Counted from the first letter of the stretch, positions 42,440 to 52,080 are shown. The stretch: 58,146 bases of DNA from JBAZQS01 sp041645075 (GCA_041645075.1 JBAZQS010000004.1:1-58146), one strand, 5' to 3'. Program-made: numbers and translations. The notes: generated by a model not told the origin, from the letters alone.

Positions 42440-42490
42440 AGACCGGATCCCATCTTCCAAAAAAACGAAAAAAATGCTAATATATAGCAT

Positions 42491-44080
42491 ATGAGTATCC
42501 CCACCAATCAAATAGAATGGCTGTTAGATATCTATGGCCATGATGATGGAAAGCGCGCTCCCAAAGATGTGGAAAAAATAAATCTGAGCCAGCTTATTTC
42601 CAAGCTCGGTTTTTTCTATGAAAAATTCCGAAACGCCATTGATTATAATGAGGAGCATCTGGTGCGACGCAATTCTTTAGAAAGATTTTTGCGGCGCCAT
42701 ATTTTATTTTTACAGGAAAAAAGGCCGCAAAAAATCAGCGAGTCGCTGATTAATGAATTCATCCGCGCCAGATATCTACCCAATGATACTCTGCCGGAAA
42801 CCGTCATCAATGAAATCGCCACCACCTTAGAAAAATATCTGATTATCATCAGCTACGTGAACGGCCATAAATTAAACAGCGCCGGCCAATTAACCGATTG
42901 GCTGGTCAGCATCGGCTCATGCGAAATTGACGAACAATTGATTCCGATGGAAAAAGAAATGGCCATGGTGAATTTTATGTATTCCCATTTGGTTGATAAT
43001 CTGACTTTTTTAAAAACTAACATTGAAGAAAAAGAAAAAAATCTGCAAATATATATCGCCACTCTGCGCACCCTGCTCAAGGCCGACCCCGCTACTTTGC
43101 GCTATCGGCTCTTAAAACTCTATCTGCCCAACTGGAACCGATTGGACCAAGAGGGCATTAGGGAATTTTTAGGCAATATTGACCTTATAAAAAATAAAAT
43201 TGAGGCGCATCTTAGGCATCCGATCGGTTTTCAATTGGCCCATACCGCCCGCGGCCAATCCGTATTTTTTACGATTCTCAAAGAAGTGATGCAAAAAAAT
43301 CAGGCGCCATTGCCGGAAATTTTCAACGACCCGGAAAAATTGGCAAAAACCGTGGAAGAGGTCTGCCTTAATAATTATCATCGCATCAGAGGCAAACTCA
43401 TCGGCAGCATATCCAGGGTGATTATTTATATTCTCTTTACTAAAACAATCTTGGCTTTTATTCTTGAACTGCCTTACGACTATTTTATTGTCCAGCAAGT
43501 AAATTGGCGCGCTTTGGGCATTAATGTCGCTTTCCATCCTCTCTTAATGTTTTTCGTGGCCATGACCATACGGGTGCCGGGCGCCAAGAATACCCAAATC
43601 ATCATCCAGGAGATAAAAAAAATCGTCTATGGCGAAGAAAGAAAAATTCTTTTCAAGGCCAAAAAATTAATGAAAATCGGATCGGTTAGCTACCTAATTT
43701 TTAATACGCTCTATGCCATTATGTTTGCCATTTCCTTTGGCATTGTGGTTAGCGCTTTGAAAATGCTGCATTTCAATATCTTAAGCGGTATTTTATTTAT
43801 TTTCTTTTTAACCATCGTCAGCTTCTTCGGCTTCCGCCTGCGCAATTATGCCAAACAGCTTTCGGTTATTCCCCGAAAAGATAATTTCCTCAACTTTGTC
43901 GCCGATTTTTTAAGCTTGCCCATTATCCGCGTCGGCCAATTTTTCTCCACTAATTTTTCCAAAATAAATATCTTCCTTTTCATTCTGGACTTTATCATTG
44001 AAACGCCGTTTAAAATGCTGGTGGAATTCTTGGAAAAAGCGGTTTCTTTTATTAGGGAAAAGAGGGAAGAGATAGAATAG
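42491..44080 (+). CDS. Hypothetical membrane protein, C-terminal helices
   Basis: A 529-residue protein. Residues 1-300 are charged and helical, with a YEKFRNAIDYNEEHLVRRNSLERFLRRH segment that occurs in similar unnamed proteins of candidate-phyla bacteria (from general knowledge). Residues 305-455 contain about four hydrophobic helices (around 310, 345, 395 and 425), and 475-529 an amphipathic end. No enzymatic motif was recognised. It is divergent from dedA and isolated by minus-strand tyrS downstream. Confidence 0.75.
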   Translation: MSIPTNQIEWLLDIYGHDDGKRAPKDVEKINLSQLISKLGFFYEKFRNAIDYNEEHLVRRNSLERFLRRHILFLQEKRPQKISESLINEFIRARYLPNDTLPETVINEIATTLEKYLIIISYVNGHKLNSAGQLTDWLVSIGSCEIDEQLIPMEKEMAMVNFMYSHLVDNLTFLKTNIEEKEKNLQIYIATLRTLLKADPATLRYRLLKLYLPNWNRLDQEGIREFLGNIDLIKNKIEAHLRHPIGFQLAHTARGQSVFFTILKEVMQKNQAPLPEIFNDPEKLAKTVEEVCLNNYHRIRGKLIGSISRVIIYILFTKTILAFILELPYDYFIVQQVNWRALGINVAFHPLLMFFVAMTIRVPGAKNTQIIIQEIKKIVYGEERKILFKAKKLMKIGSVSYLIFNTLYAIMFAISFGIVVSALKMLHFNILSGILFIFFLTIVSFFGFRLRNYAKQLSVIPRKDNFLNFVADFLSLPIIRVGQFFSTNFSKINIFLFILDFIIETPFKMLVEFLEKAVSFIREKREEIE

Positions 44081-44094
44081 TTTTTCCTGAAATA

Positions 44095-45315
44095 TTATTT
44101 TAATTTCACAAATTGTTTTTTGCCTCTTTGTAAAATCATTTCCTCTTTAATTTCAACTCGCAAATCAATACTGTTGATTAATTCATCATTAATTTTTATG
44201 GCGCCCTCTTTTATAAGACGGCGCATTTCGTTGTTGCTGTTGGCTAAACCGGCTAAGACAAATAAATCCAAGACGCCGATTTTACCCTTATTCAATTTAT
44301 CTTTATTAATTCTTACTTCTGGAATTTCAACTGGTTTTTGGTGTTCCTGAAAAACCCGTTTGAAATTTTCTTCAGCTTCTTCCGCCGCTTTTCCGCCCAA
44401 ATAAATTTTTACCGCCTCATAAGCCAATTTCATTTTTATATCGCGCGGATTAACCAGGCCCAAGGCCAGCTGGTCTTTGACTTCCAGCAAGGTCTCTTCC
44501 GAAATATCGGTTAAAATCTCAAATGAAGGCATAATCCTTTCATCGGGCCAACTCATTATTTTGCCGTACATATCGGCTGGCGAATCAACCAAAGTAATCG
44601 CATTACCCTCGGACTTGCCCATTTTTTTGCCGGTTGGGTCTTCAAGAAGTTTCATGGTAAGGACAAATTTTTCTTTATTTTTCATTTTCTTCATCAGGGT
44701 GCGGCCGGCCAGCATATTAAAGGTCTGGTCATTGCCGCCAATTTCCATATCCACATCCATGGTCACACAGTCATAGGCCTGAAAAATCGGATACAAAAAT
44801 TCATGGACATGGATTTCTTTGCCCGCTTTAATTCTCTCCTGAAACATATCTCTTTCCAATAATCGGGAAACGGTAAAATAAGAAGCGAGTTCCAACATAT
44901 CGGCCGGCTTCAGTTTATTGGTCCATTTTTCATTATGCAAAAAACGGATATTGGATTTAGTGGTGTCCAAAATCTTGCCAATCAATTTTTTGTAATCTTT
45001 AGCATTATTTAAAACCTGCTCTCGGCTTAGTGGCTGTCGGGTAGACAATTTATCGGTGGGATCGCCAATAGTCGCGGTGAAATCGCCGATTAAAACAATC
45101 ACTTCGTGCCCCAGGTCCTGAAATTGCCGCAACTTTCTCAAGACCACCCCATGGCCGAGATGAAGCTGGCCCGTGGGGTCAATGCCATTATAAATCCGCA
45201 ATTTCTTGCCAGACATTAAGACATTTTTAAGCGACTCTTTGTCGGGATACACATTTTCCACGCCGCGAGTTAAAACTTTTTCAATTTGTTTTTCGTCGGT
45301 GATTATTTTTGACAT
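44095..45315 (-). CDS. tyrS: Tyrosyl-tRNA synthetase
   Basis: A 406-residue class I synthetase: the HIGH-type motif HLGHG near 57, GGNDQTFNMLAGR near 192, the KMSKS-type motif KKMGKSEGN near 231, and a C-terminal S4 domain (GAIKINDELINS near 372). It charges tRNA-Tyr. It follows valS by 14 bp on the same strand, so both are probably one transcript. Confidence 0.97.
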   Translation of the reverse strand: MSKIITDEKQIEKVLTRGVENVYPDKESLKNVLMSGKKLRIYNGIDPTGQLHLGHGVVLRKLRQFQDLGHEVIVLIGDFTATIGDPTDKLSTRQPLSREQVLNNAKDYKKLIGKILDTTKSNIRFLHNEKWTNKLKPADMLELASYFTVSRLLERDMFQERIKAGKEIHVHEFLYPIFQAYDCVTMDVDMEIGGNDQTFNMLAGRTLMKKMKNKEKFVLTMKLLEDPTGKKMGKSEGNAITLVDSPADMYGKIMSWPDERIMPSFEILTDISEETLLEVKDQLALGLVNPRDIKMKLAYEAVKIYLGGKAAEEAEENFKRVFQEHQKPVEIPEVRINKDKLNKGKIGVLDLFVLAGLANSNNEMRRLIKEGAIKINDELINSIDLRVEIKEEMILQRGKKQFVKLK

Positions 45316-45329
45316 AAATATAAATTAAT

Positions 45330-48002
45330 TTATTTTAAATTATTTAATTGCTGATTTAATTTTTCTAATTTATCTTTGGTGATTTTCATTTTTTCTGTTT
45401 CGCCATTTATCACTGCTTTAGGGGCGCGACTGGCAAAATTTTTGTCGTCCAATTTTAATTCAAGGCCTTTAATGTATTTTCCCGCTTCGGTTATTTCTTT
45501 TTGTAATCTTTTTTTCTCGGCTTCCATGTCAACTATGCCGGCCAGAGAAATATAAATTTCTATTCCGCCGACAACCGCGCCAATGCTATTTTCCGGTTTG
45601 GACCCCGACGTTACGTCAAGGCGACCCGTCCCTACTTCTATATTACAACGCGCCAATTTTTTAATAATTTCTTTTTGGCTTTCAATTAATTTCTTATTTT
45701 CTTGGCTAATGATCGTCGCGCTGATAAATTTTGCCGGTTCAATTTTGTATTCACTTTTTAGATTTCTGATGGATGAAATCATTTCCTTAATCAAATTAAA
45801 ATTATTTTCGGCCTCTGATTTTTTATTTTTTTTCGCCTCGGGCCAATTTGAAACCATTAAAAAACTATTATCCAAATTTTTCCAAATCTCTTCGGTGATA
45901 AATGGACAAAATGGATGCCATAACTTTAAAACATTTTGCAAAGCATATAACAATATCTCATCTTTATTGCCCTCAATTTTGGCAATTTCAAGATACCAAT
46001 CGGCAAAATCGCTCCAAGTAAATTCATAAAGAATATCACTGGCCATGGAAAAATTATATTTATCCATCTCTGGCGTGGCCGAATTTATAACCGAATTTAA
46101 TTTAGCCAATATCCATCTATCGGCTAGGGTTTTTGCTTTCGGCGGTTTTTCAATTAATTTTATTTTCTCCACCGACGACAAAATATAGCGGGAAATGTTC
46201 CATAATTTATTGACAAAATTTCTCGCCCCTTCAACTTTCTCTTCATAAAATCTTGAATCGTTGCCCGGCGCCATGCCTTTCAATAAACTCAAACGCAGGG
46301 CGTCCGTGCCATATTTTTCTATAATCCGTAAAGGATCTAAGCCATTGCCCAGCGACTTAGAAAATTTCTTGCCATTTTTATCGCGCAATATGCCATGGAT
46401 ATAAACATCTTTAAAAGGAATATCGTCTAAGGCATAAGTGGTCAGCAAAATCATTCTCGCCATCCAGAAAAATAAAATTTCATAGCCCATCTGCATCCAA
46501 GTCGTGGGATGATATTTTTTCAAGTCCTTGGTTTTATCCGGCCAACCAAGCGTGGAAAATGTCCAAGCGCCCGAGGAAAACCAAGTATCAAGCGTGTCTT
46601 CATCTTGTGTCCAGTCCCCGCCTTTTGGTTTTGTATCGCTTACAATAATTTCGTCGCCGCGATACCAAATCGGAATGCGATGTCCCCACCAAATCTGGCG
46701 GGAAATACACCAATCGCGCAAATTATCAATCCAATGCAGATAAATATTATGGAATCTTTCGGGCGTAATCGTAATTTTTTTTTCTGGGTCGCCCTTATGG
46801 CCAATTGTAACCGCTTCACGCATTAAATCTTTCAAGCATTTATTTCGTCCGGGAATAATTTTATTTACATCAATAAACCATTGCTCCATGGGCAGGGCCT
46901 CCACCACATCGCCAAAACGATCCGAGGTGCCGACATTGTGGTCAACTTCTTCTTCGCTGATATATAAATCATTTTTTTTAAGCCACTTTACAAATTTTTC
47001 CCGCGCCTCTAAAATTGTTAAGCCCTGATATGCCGAACCCGCCTCTTCTGTCATGCGGCCGTCCGCGCCAATCACTTGAACTAAGCCAATGTCTTTATTT
47101 TTCAAATACATTTCATAATCAATGGCGCTATGGGCCGGCGTCACGCCGACCGCGCCCGTGCCATAATTTATATCAACCGCCTCATCGGCAATTATCGTAA
47201 TCACTAATGGCTTTTTGGCGCCCGCTTCGCCGCGAGGCGAGCCGACGTCAACCGTAAATTTTTGGCCGATATATTCTTTATATCTTTCGTCATTTGGATT
47301 AACGGCCACGGCTGTATCGCCCAATTTTGTTTCCGGTCTGGTCGTGGCAATCGGAATCGGAAAATCTTTGGCGTATTTGAAAGTATGGACAACGGTTTTC
47401 TGGTCAACATAAACCAATTCGTCATCCGAGCAAGTTGACTGGCCTTTGACCGACCAATTAATCACCCGATAGCCCCTGTAGATTAAACCATCTTCATACA
47501 TTCGCTTAAATAATTCATTGACCGCCTTTGACCTCGGCTCGTCAAAAGTATAGGCCAAGCGCGACCAATCGCAACTGGTGCCCATTTTTTTAATCTGGCT
47601 TAAAATCACGGCCTTGGAATTTTCCGCGTACTCGCGAACTTTTTCAAGTAATTTTTCCCGCCCCAAGTCCTGACGAGGATTTTTAATACCTTGCTTTTTC
47701 AAATCATCTTCCACTCTGGCTTGCGTCGCCACGGCCGCGTGGTCCGTGCCGGGAACAAGCAAGACGCGTTTGCCTTTCATCCTTTGATATCTAACGGCGG
47801 CATCGATTATCGACTGTTCCAGGGCATGGCCAAGATGAAGAATGCCGGTCACATTTGGCGGCGGCATGGACACCACAAATTTATCCGGCCGTTTACCGGG
47901 CAGATTATCCGGATTAAAAAATCCCGAGTCCTCCCATTTCTTATAAATAGCGTCTTCTACTTCGGCGGCGTTATAGGTTTTCGCTAATTCAATTTTTGGC
48001 AT
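45330..48002 (-). CDS. valS: Valyl-tRNA synthetase
   Basis: An 890-residue class I synthetase: PPPNVTGILHLGHALEQ near 46 (HIGH), an editing domain, FWMARM near 520, KKFSKSLGNG near 545 (KMSKS), the anticodon-binding domain, and a C-terminal coiled coil. The ATG at 48002 (MPKIELAKTYN) is chosen; the further 24 residues upstream are not conserved-looking. GRLDVTSGSKPENS near 820, encoded at 45590-45625, comes from a GC-rich palindrome resembling those at 34659 and 36407 and may be a small in-frame insertion. Confidence 0.96.
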   Translation of the reverse strand: MPKIELAKTYNAAEVEDAIYKKWEDSGFFNPDNLPGKRPDKFVVSMPPPNVTGILHLGHALEQSIIDAAVRYQRMKGKRVLLVPGTDHAAVATQARVEDDLKKQGIKNPRQDLGREKLLEKVREYAENSKAVILSQIKKMGTSCDWSRLAYTFDEPRSKAVNELFKRMYEDGLIYRGYRVINWSVKGQSTCSDDELVYVDQKTVVHTFKYAKDFPIPIATTRPETKLGDTAVAVNPNDERYKEYIGQKFTVDVGSPRGEAGAKKPLVITIIADEAVDINYGTGAVGVTPAHSAIDYEMYLKNKDIGLVQVIGADGRMTEEAGSAYQGLTILEAREKFVKWLKKNDLYISEEEVDHNVGTSDRFGDVVEALPMEQWFIDVNKIIPGRNKCLKDLMREAVTIGHKGDPEKKITITPERFHNIYLHWIDNLRDWCISRQIWWGHRIPIWYRGDEIIVSDTKPKGGDWTQDEDTLDTWFSSGAWTFSTLGWPDKTKDLKKYHPTTWMQMGYEILFFWMARMILLTTYALDDIPFKDVYIHGILRDKNGKKFSKSLGNGLDPLRIIEKYGTDALRLSLLKGMAPGNDSRFYEEKVEGARNFVNKLWNISRYILSSVEKIKLIEKPPKAKTLADRWILAKLNSVINSATPEMDKYNFSMASDILYEFTWSDFADWYLEIAKIEGNKDEILLYALQNVLKLWHPFCPFITEEIWKNLDNSFLMVSNWPEAKKNKKSEAENNFNLIKEMISSIRNLKSEYKIEPAKFISATIISQENKKLIESQKEIIKKLARCNIEVGTGRLDVTSGSKPENSIGAVVGGIEIYISLAGIVDMEAEKKRLQKEITEAGKYIKGLELKLDDKNFASRAPKAVINGETEKMKITKDKLEKLNQQLNNLK

Positions 48003-48067
48003 AAAAAATATTTGATTTAATGTCTTAATTCTAATCAATTTGAAAATAATTTTCAAGTTCTTGCTAT

Positions 48068-48096
48068 TTGACAAAAAACATCAAAAACGATAGAGT
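48068..48096 (+). promoter_or_regulatory. Promoter of purE-purC
   Basis: TTGACA (48068-48073), 17-base spacer, TAGAGT (48091-48096), 65 bp before purE. The purE start has a strong AGGAGG at 48149-48154. Confidence 0.8.
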
Positions 48097-48161
48097 TGGA
48101 GCACTTACATCAGTAATGCTCTTTTTATAAAGAGTTAAAAAAAATAGGAGGTCTAAAAAAC

Positions 48162-48734
48162 ATGGGAGAGAAAGCGGTTCGAGTCGAAGTAATAATCGGC
48201 AGCGAATCGGACAGAAAAAAAATCCAGCCCTGTCTGGATATCTTATCGAAGCTCGGGATTCCCTGGGCTTTAACTATTGTGTCCTGTCACCGTCACACAG
48301 ATCAATTGGATCGCCATATTACGGAACTGATCGGCGGTGGGGTGAAATTCATCATCGCGGCCGCAGGTATGGCGGCGGATCTTCCCGGATTTCTGACTGC
48401 CAAAGTCAAGGGTCACGGCATTTTGGTTATCGGTGTTGCGCTATCAAGCGCCAATTTTCCCGATGCCATGGACGCCCTACTCAATATCGTGCGGATGCCA
48501 CCCGGCGTACCCCTGGTTTGCGCGGGCATTGATGAAGCCGGCGCAAAAAACGCAGCGCTGTTTGTGGCCGAGGCCTGTGCGGCGCTTAAGGGCCAATTCG
48601 GCCCCAACGAACGAGAATTATCTTTATTCTACAAAAAAATGCAAGCCGAAAAGCCGGTAAGCATTCGTTGCGAACGCGGCGGCGCTGAATTAAATACCGA
48701 AACCCTAGAAACGTGGCATGCACCCCGAAATTAG
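48162..48734 (+). CDS. purE: N5-CAIR mutase-type PurE
   Basis: A 190-residue protein with the PurE fold: EVIIGSESDRKKIQPCLDIL near 9-28, VSCHRHTDQL near 45-54 (the catalytic-His region, usually SAHRTP), a central GMAADLPGFLTAKV, and a VIGVALSS loop near 89-96. It moves the carboxyl group in AIR carboxylation (purine step 6). The altered SCHRHT motif and an extra C-terminal 25 residues separate it from standard PurE, so the exact reaction class is less certain. Upstream of purC with a 73-bp gap. Confidence 0.87.
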   Translation: MGEKAVRVEVIIGSESDRKKIQPCLDILSKLGIPWALTIVSCHRHTDQLDRHITELIGGGVKFIIAAAGMAADLPGFLTAKVKGHGILVIGVALSSANFPDAMDALLNIVRMPPGVPLVCAGIDEAGAKNAALFVAEACAALKGQFGPNERELSLFYKKMQAEKPVSIRCERGGAELNTETLETWHAPRN

Positions 48735-48807
48735 GACGCCCATAAAGGAATACATTTAGTGAAGTAGAATTGAAAATTGAATTCTAAATCCGAAAGGAGA
48801 ACTAATA

Positions 48808-49824
48808 ATGAACGACGTCTTAATGGACATCTCTCTACCGGGCATAAAATGCATCAGAGGCAAGGTTAGGAATAATTTTGACCTCATAAACAGACATCGA
48901 TTAATCGTGGCCACGGATCGCCTTTCCGCTTTTGATGTGGTCATGGCAGACCCAATTCCCCATAAGGGCATGGTCCTGACGCAACTCTCCGCGTTTTGGT
49001 TTGAAAAAATCAAGGAGTCATTCCCCTGGTTGCCGACACATTTCATTACCGCGGATTGGCAGGAAATTATCGAGCTTCATCCGGAAATTAAAGACGCCGG
49101 CGAGGACTTGGACGGCCGAAGTATGCTGGTCCATCACGCCCAACGAGTTTTGCCCGTTGAGGCCATTGTCCGTGGCTATCTTTACGGCTCCGGCTGGAAG
49201 GACTATCTGAAAAGCGGCGAAGTGTGCGGCATCAAATTGCCTGCGGGTATGAAGATGGCCGACTTAATGCCCTTTACCGCATTCACGCCTTCCACCAAAG
49301 CCGAGCAAGGCGAACACGACCAAAACATTCGCCCTGAAGACATGCAACTTGGTGCCAATGAGAAACAAGTCGTCACGGCGATTTCCATTCTACTTTATAC
49401 TTGGGCCAATGCGTTCGCCCAAGCACGCGGCATAATCATCGCCGATACCAAATTCGAATTCGGCACTTTCCCCGACGGCATTTACCTAATTGATGAGGTC
49501 CTAACGCCCGATTCTTCCCGTTTCTGGCCCAAGGACCAATATCAGCCGGGCGATGAACAACCCAGCTTTGACAAACAATTTGTCCGTGATTACCTGGAAA
49601 AGTTGGTTCAAGCCGGTCAGTGGGATAAAAAATCCCCGGCGCCGCGCCTGCCACAGGAGATCATTGACGGCACGAGCAGACGTTATCTGCAAGCTCTGGA
49701 AATACTTACTGGAAAAGGACTTGATAAAGACACGCCTTTTTGCAATGTTTGCGGTGGCATCACTGTACGTATGGGCACCTGCTACAAATGCCTCTTTTGC
49801 GGCAACTCCATGAGTTGCTCATAA
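48808..49824 (+). CDS. purC: SAICAR synthetase with C-terminal Cys cluster
   Basis: A 338-residue protein with the SAICAR synthetase core: RGKVRNNFDL near 14-23, ATDRLSAFDVVMAD near 32-45, VRGYLYGSGW near 120, PFTAFTPSTKAE near 155 and ADTKFEFGTFPDG with LIDEVLTPDSSRFWP near 215-240. It joins CAIR and aspartate (purine step 8). The last 27 residues carry C312, C315, C325, C328 and C331, a zinc-ribbon-like tail not found in most PurC. Strong AAAGGAG precedes the ATG. Confidence 0.95.
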   Translation: MNDVLMDISLPGIKCIRGKVRNNFDLINRHRLIVATDRLSAFDVVMADPIPHKGMVLTQLSAFWFEKIKESFPWLPTHFITADWQEIIELHPEIKDAGEDLDGRSMLVHHAQRVLPVEAIVRGYLYGSGWKDYLKSGEVCGIKLPAGMKMADLMPFTAFTPSTKAEQGEHDQNIRPEDMQLGANEKQVVTAISILLYTWANAFAQARGIIIADTKFEFGTFPDGIYLIDEVLTPDSSRFWPKDQYQPGDEQPSFDKQFVRDYLEKLVQAGQWDKKSPAPRLPQEIIDGTSRRYLQALEILTGKGLDKDTPFCNVCGGITVRMGTCYKCLFCGNSMSCS

Positions 49825-49851
49825 GCTCATTAATTCACTAAATAAAAATCC

Positions 49852-49877
49852 AAGCCATCCAACAAAACGGATGGCTT
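49852..49877 (+). terminator. purE-purC terminator
   Basis: AAGCCATCC and GGATGGCTT with an 8-base loop, followed by TTAAA, 28 bp after the purC stop. Confidence 0.8.
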
Positions 49878-49999
49878 TTAAACTTCAGCGGATAAAACGT
49901 GGAATCGGCAAATGGGCCAGACAATTGACACTAATTGAAATTTAATATAAGATACTCTATTGGATTCATTTTAATTTTATAATCTCAAAAATATTTCTT

Positions 50000-51151
50000 A
50001 TGGCTTTAACAGCAATCCAACAGACATTTGAGCTGATTAAAAAAAGCAGAGACATTCTTATTATTTTTAAAAAGGACTGGACCGGCGATGCCTTAGCCAG
50101 TTCTTTGGCCTTGGCCAATATTTTAAAAAAATCAGATAAGCAAGTTGATATTGTCTGCCAGGATTTCAAGCCAAGCGCCGCTCTTTCTTTTTTGCCGTTG
50201 CCGTTAATTCTTACCGGCCTGCAAAACCTCCAAAAATTTATCATCAGCATCAAGACGACCGATACTCAAATAGGTGAATTTTTTTATGCTCGCGACAAGG
50301 AAAGATTAAATATTTACCTTACTCCCCAAGAAGGCCAATTTAATGACCGCGACATTTCCACCTCTACTTCGGATTATAAATATGACTTGATTTTTATTAT
50401 TAATTCTCCGGATTTAGAATCATTGGGCGAGGTCTATGACCGTCATCCGGAATTTTTTTATAAAACCGCGAAAATTAATATTGATAATTCAGGCCGGAAT
50501 GAATATTTCGGCAATATTGATTTGGTTAATTTAACCGCCAGCGCCACGGCCGAGATAATTTACGACCTGATAAAAAATATTGAGGAAAAATTAATTGATG
50601 AAGACGTGGCGACTTATCTTTTGGCCGGGATAATTCTGGCCACCAAGAATTTCAAGACGTCGAATGTCACGCCGCAAACCTTAAGCATTGCCAGCTTGCT
50701 TGTGGCTAAGGGCGGACGGCGCGAACAAATTGTTCAAAATTTATATCAAAACCGATTTTTATCTACTTTAAAATTGTGGGGGCGGGTTCTAACACGGCTT
50801 AATCGTGACTTAGGCGGACGGCTGGTCTGGTCGGTAATTTCCGCCTCTGATTTTTTAGAAACCTCAACCGCGCCGGCCGAGCTAATTGATGTAATTGACG
50901 AGCTAATCGTCTCCATGCCCAAAACCGAAGTCGTCGCCTTAATTTATGAAATTAAGGAGGTGAATGGCGCAAAAATAAAATGCCTGCTTTATTCGGCGAA
51001 AAATAATCTTGATTCCCTTTTTATGGCTAAAAAATTCAATCCGGAAGGTAATAAAGAATTAGCCAAATTTTCCTTATCCGATACCAATTTAGCCCAAGCC
51101 GAGCAAATTATAATCCAAGAAATTAAAGGCAAACTTAATCTTGAAAATTAA
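50000..51151 (+). CDS. DHH-phosphoesterase-like protein with altered active site
   Basis: A 383-residue protein with the layout of DHH/DHHA1 (NrnA-like) phosphoesterases: an N-terminal WTGDALASSLALANIL near 27-42, a central INIDNSGRNEYFGNIDLVN near 163-180, and ATAEIIYDLIKN, then a C-terminal DHHA1-like half. Active family members use DHH-type motifs (DxD near the start, NIDHH in the middle). Here the first is reduced to one D (D30), and the second reads NIDNS, so metal binding is probably weakened or lost. It may bind nucleotides or be a regulator. Confidence 0.75.
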   Translation: MALTAIQQTFELIKKSRDILIIFKKDWTGDALASSLALANILKKSDKQVDIVCQDFKPSAALSFLPLPLILTGLQNLQKFIISIKTTDTQIGEFFYARDKERLNIYLTPQEGQFNDRDISTSTSDYKYDLIFIINSPDLESLGEVYDRHPEFFYKTAKINIDNSGRNEYFGNIDLVNLTASATAEIIYDLIKNIEEKLIDEDVATYLLAGIILATKNFKTSNVTPQTLSIASLLVAKGGRREQIVQNLYQNRFLSTLKLWGRVLTRLNRDLGGRLVWSVISASDFLETSTAPAELIDVIDELIVSMPKTEVVALIYEIKEVNGAKIKCLLYSAKNNLDSLFMAKKFNPEGNKELAKFSLSDTNLAQAEQIIIQEIKGKLNLEN

Positions 51152-51201
51152 AAAAAAGTGATTTATACTGGATAGAGGTAATGTCGCTCGGGCCAGTAGC
51201 T

Positions 51202-51235
51202 CCCGCCTCGACTCGCGGAGTCGACGCGAGGCGGG
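51202..51235. repeat. GC-rich palindrome
   Basis: CCCGCCTCG and CGAGGCGGG arms with a GACTC/GAGTC inner stem, in the 266-base gap between the DHH-like gene and the HTH protein. The rest of the gap contains a 19-codon frame from ATG at 51281 that I could not support as a gene. Confidence 0.55.
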
Positions 51236-51417
51236 AAGCGACTGGTTTGTTAAAAAATAATAATAAAGAAAAAAAAATTATGTCTAAACCGGCAAAAAAA
51301 CCGTCTTCTTTAAAAGTTAAAATAAAAGAAGTAAGGTAGGTTTTGTTCTTTTAAAATATTAGTGCTATAATGAACTAATGATTTATTGTTTTATTAAAGT
51401 AATTTAAAGGTTCAATT

Positions 51418-52080
51418 ATGGCGCGTTTTAAAGATAGAGAAAAAGCTTTAGCTCTCAGAAAACAAGAAATGAGCTATAGTCAAATAAAGAAAATCTTGGG
51501 AGTAAGTAAAAGTACTTTGAGTCTTTGGCTTAGGGATTATCCCCTTTCTAAACAAAGAATAAGAGAACTTAGAGATTGCAACGAACAAAGAATTGAACGA
51601 TATCGAGAAACAAGACGCAAAACAAGAGAAAAAAGATTAAAAGAAACTTACGACATTCAAAAAAAATTATTGTTACCATTAACAAAAAGAGAGCTTTTTA
51701 TTGCGGGTTTGTTTCTTTATTTGGGTGAAGGTACAAAATATCGAATTTTTGGATTATCCGTTTCTAACACAGATCCTTCTGTAATCAAATTTTTCATCTA
51801 CTGGCTTAATAAAATTTTATCTGTTCCAAAAGAAAAAATAAACGTACAATTACAGTTATATAATGATATGGACATACAGAAAGAAATTAATTACTGGTCA
51901 ACAATATTAAAAATTCCGTTAAAACAATTTAGCAAACCATACATCAAAGAAACTTCGAGCAAAAGAATAAATCATAAAGGAAGCTTTGGTCATGGCACTT
52001 GCAATGTGCGAATTAATGACGTTAGACTTGGAGAAAAAATAATTATGAGCATAAAAACAATAAGCGATAAATATCAGTAA
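51418..52080 (+). CDS. HTH plus LAGLIDADG-like protein beside tRNA cluster
   Basis: A 220-residue protein. Residues 1-45 form a homeodomain-like HTH (MSYSQIKKILGVSKSTLSLWLRDY). Residues 95-215 resemble a LAGLIDADG-type domain: ELFIAGLFLYLGEGTKY near 97-113, VSNTDPSVIKFFIYWLNKIL, and a C-terminal GTCNVRINDVRLGEKI. The helix GLFLYLGEG contains an acidic residue where the catalytic Asp of the family lies. The gene is AT-rich and its codon use differs from its neighbours. It sits 7 bp before a cluster of intact and broken tRNAs, a typical target of homing endonucleases. Activity is not proven. Confidence 0.65.
   Translation: MARFKDREKALALRKQEMSYSQIKKILGVSKSTLSLWLRDYPLSKQRIRELRDCNEQRIERYRETRRKTREKRLKETYDIQKKLLLPLTKRELFIAGLFLYLGEGTKYRIFGLSVSNTDPSVIKFFIYWLNKILSVPKEKINVQLQLYNDMDIQKEINYWSTILKIPLKQFSKPYIKETSSKRINHKGSFGHGTCNVRINDVRLGEKIIMSIKTISDKYQ

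Noticed and set aside
42383..42511. 43-residue N-terminal extension of DedA
   Set aside because: Runs through a palindromic repeat and the divergent promoter area, with a cysteine/tyrosine mix unlike DedA proteins.
48097..48161. Purine riboswitch upstream of purE
   Set aside because: No conserved guanine/adenine aptamer core or three-way junction was found; only an ordinary promoter and ribosome-binding site.
51281..51340. 19-codon frame after the DHH-like gene
   Set aside because: Basic and low complexity, no domain or conserved context; could be the remnant of a longer gene but not supportable.
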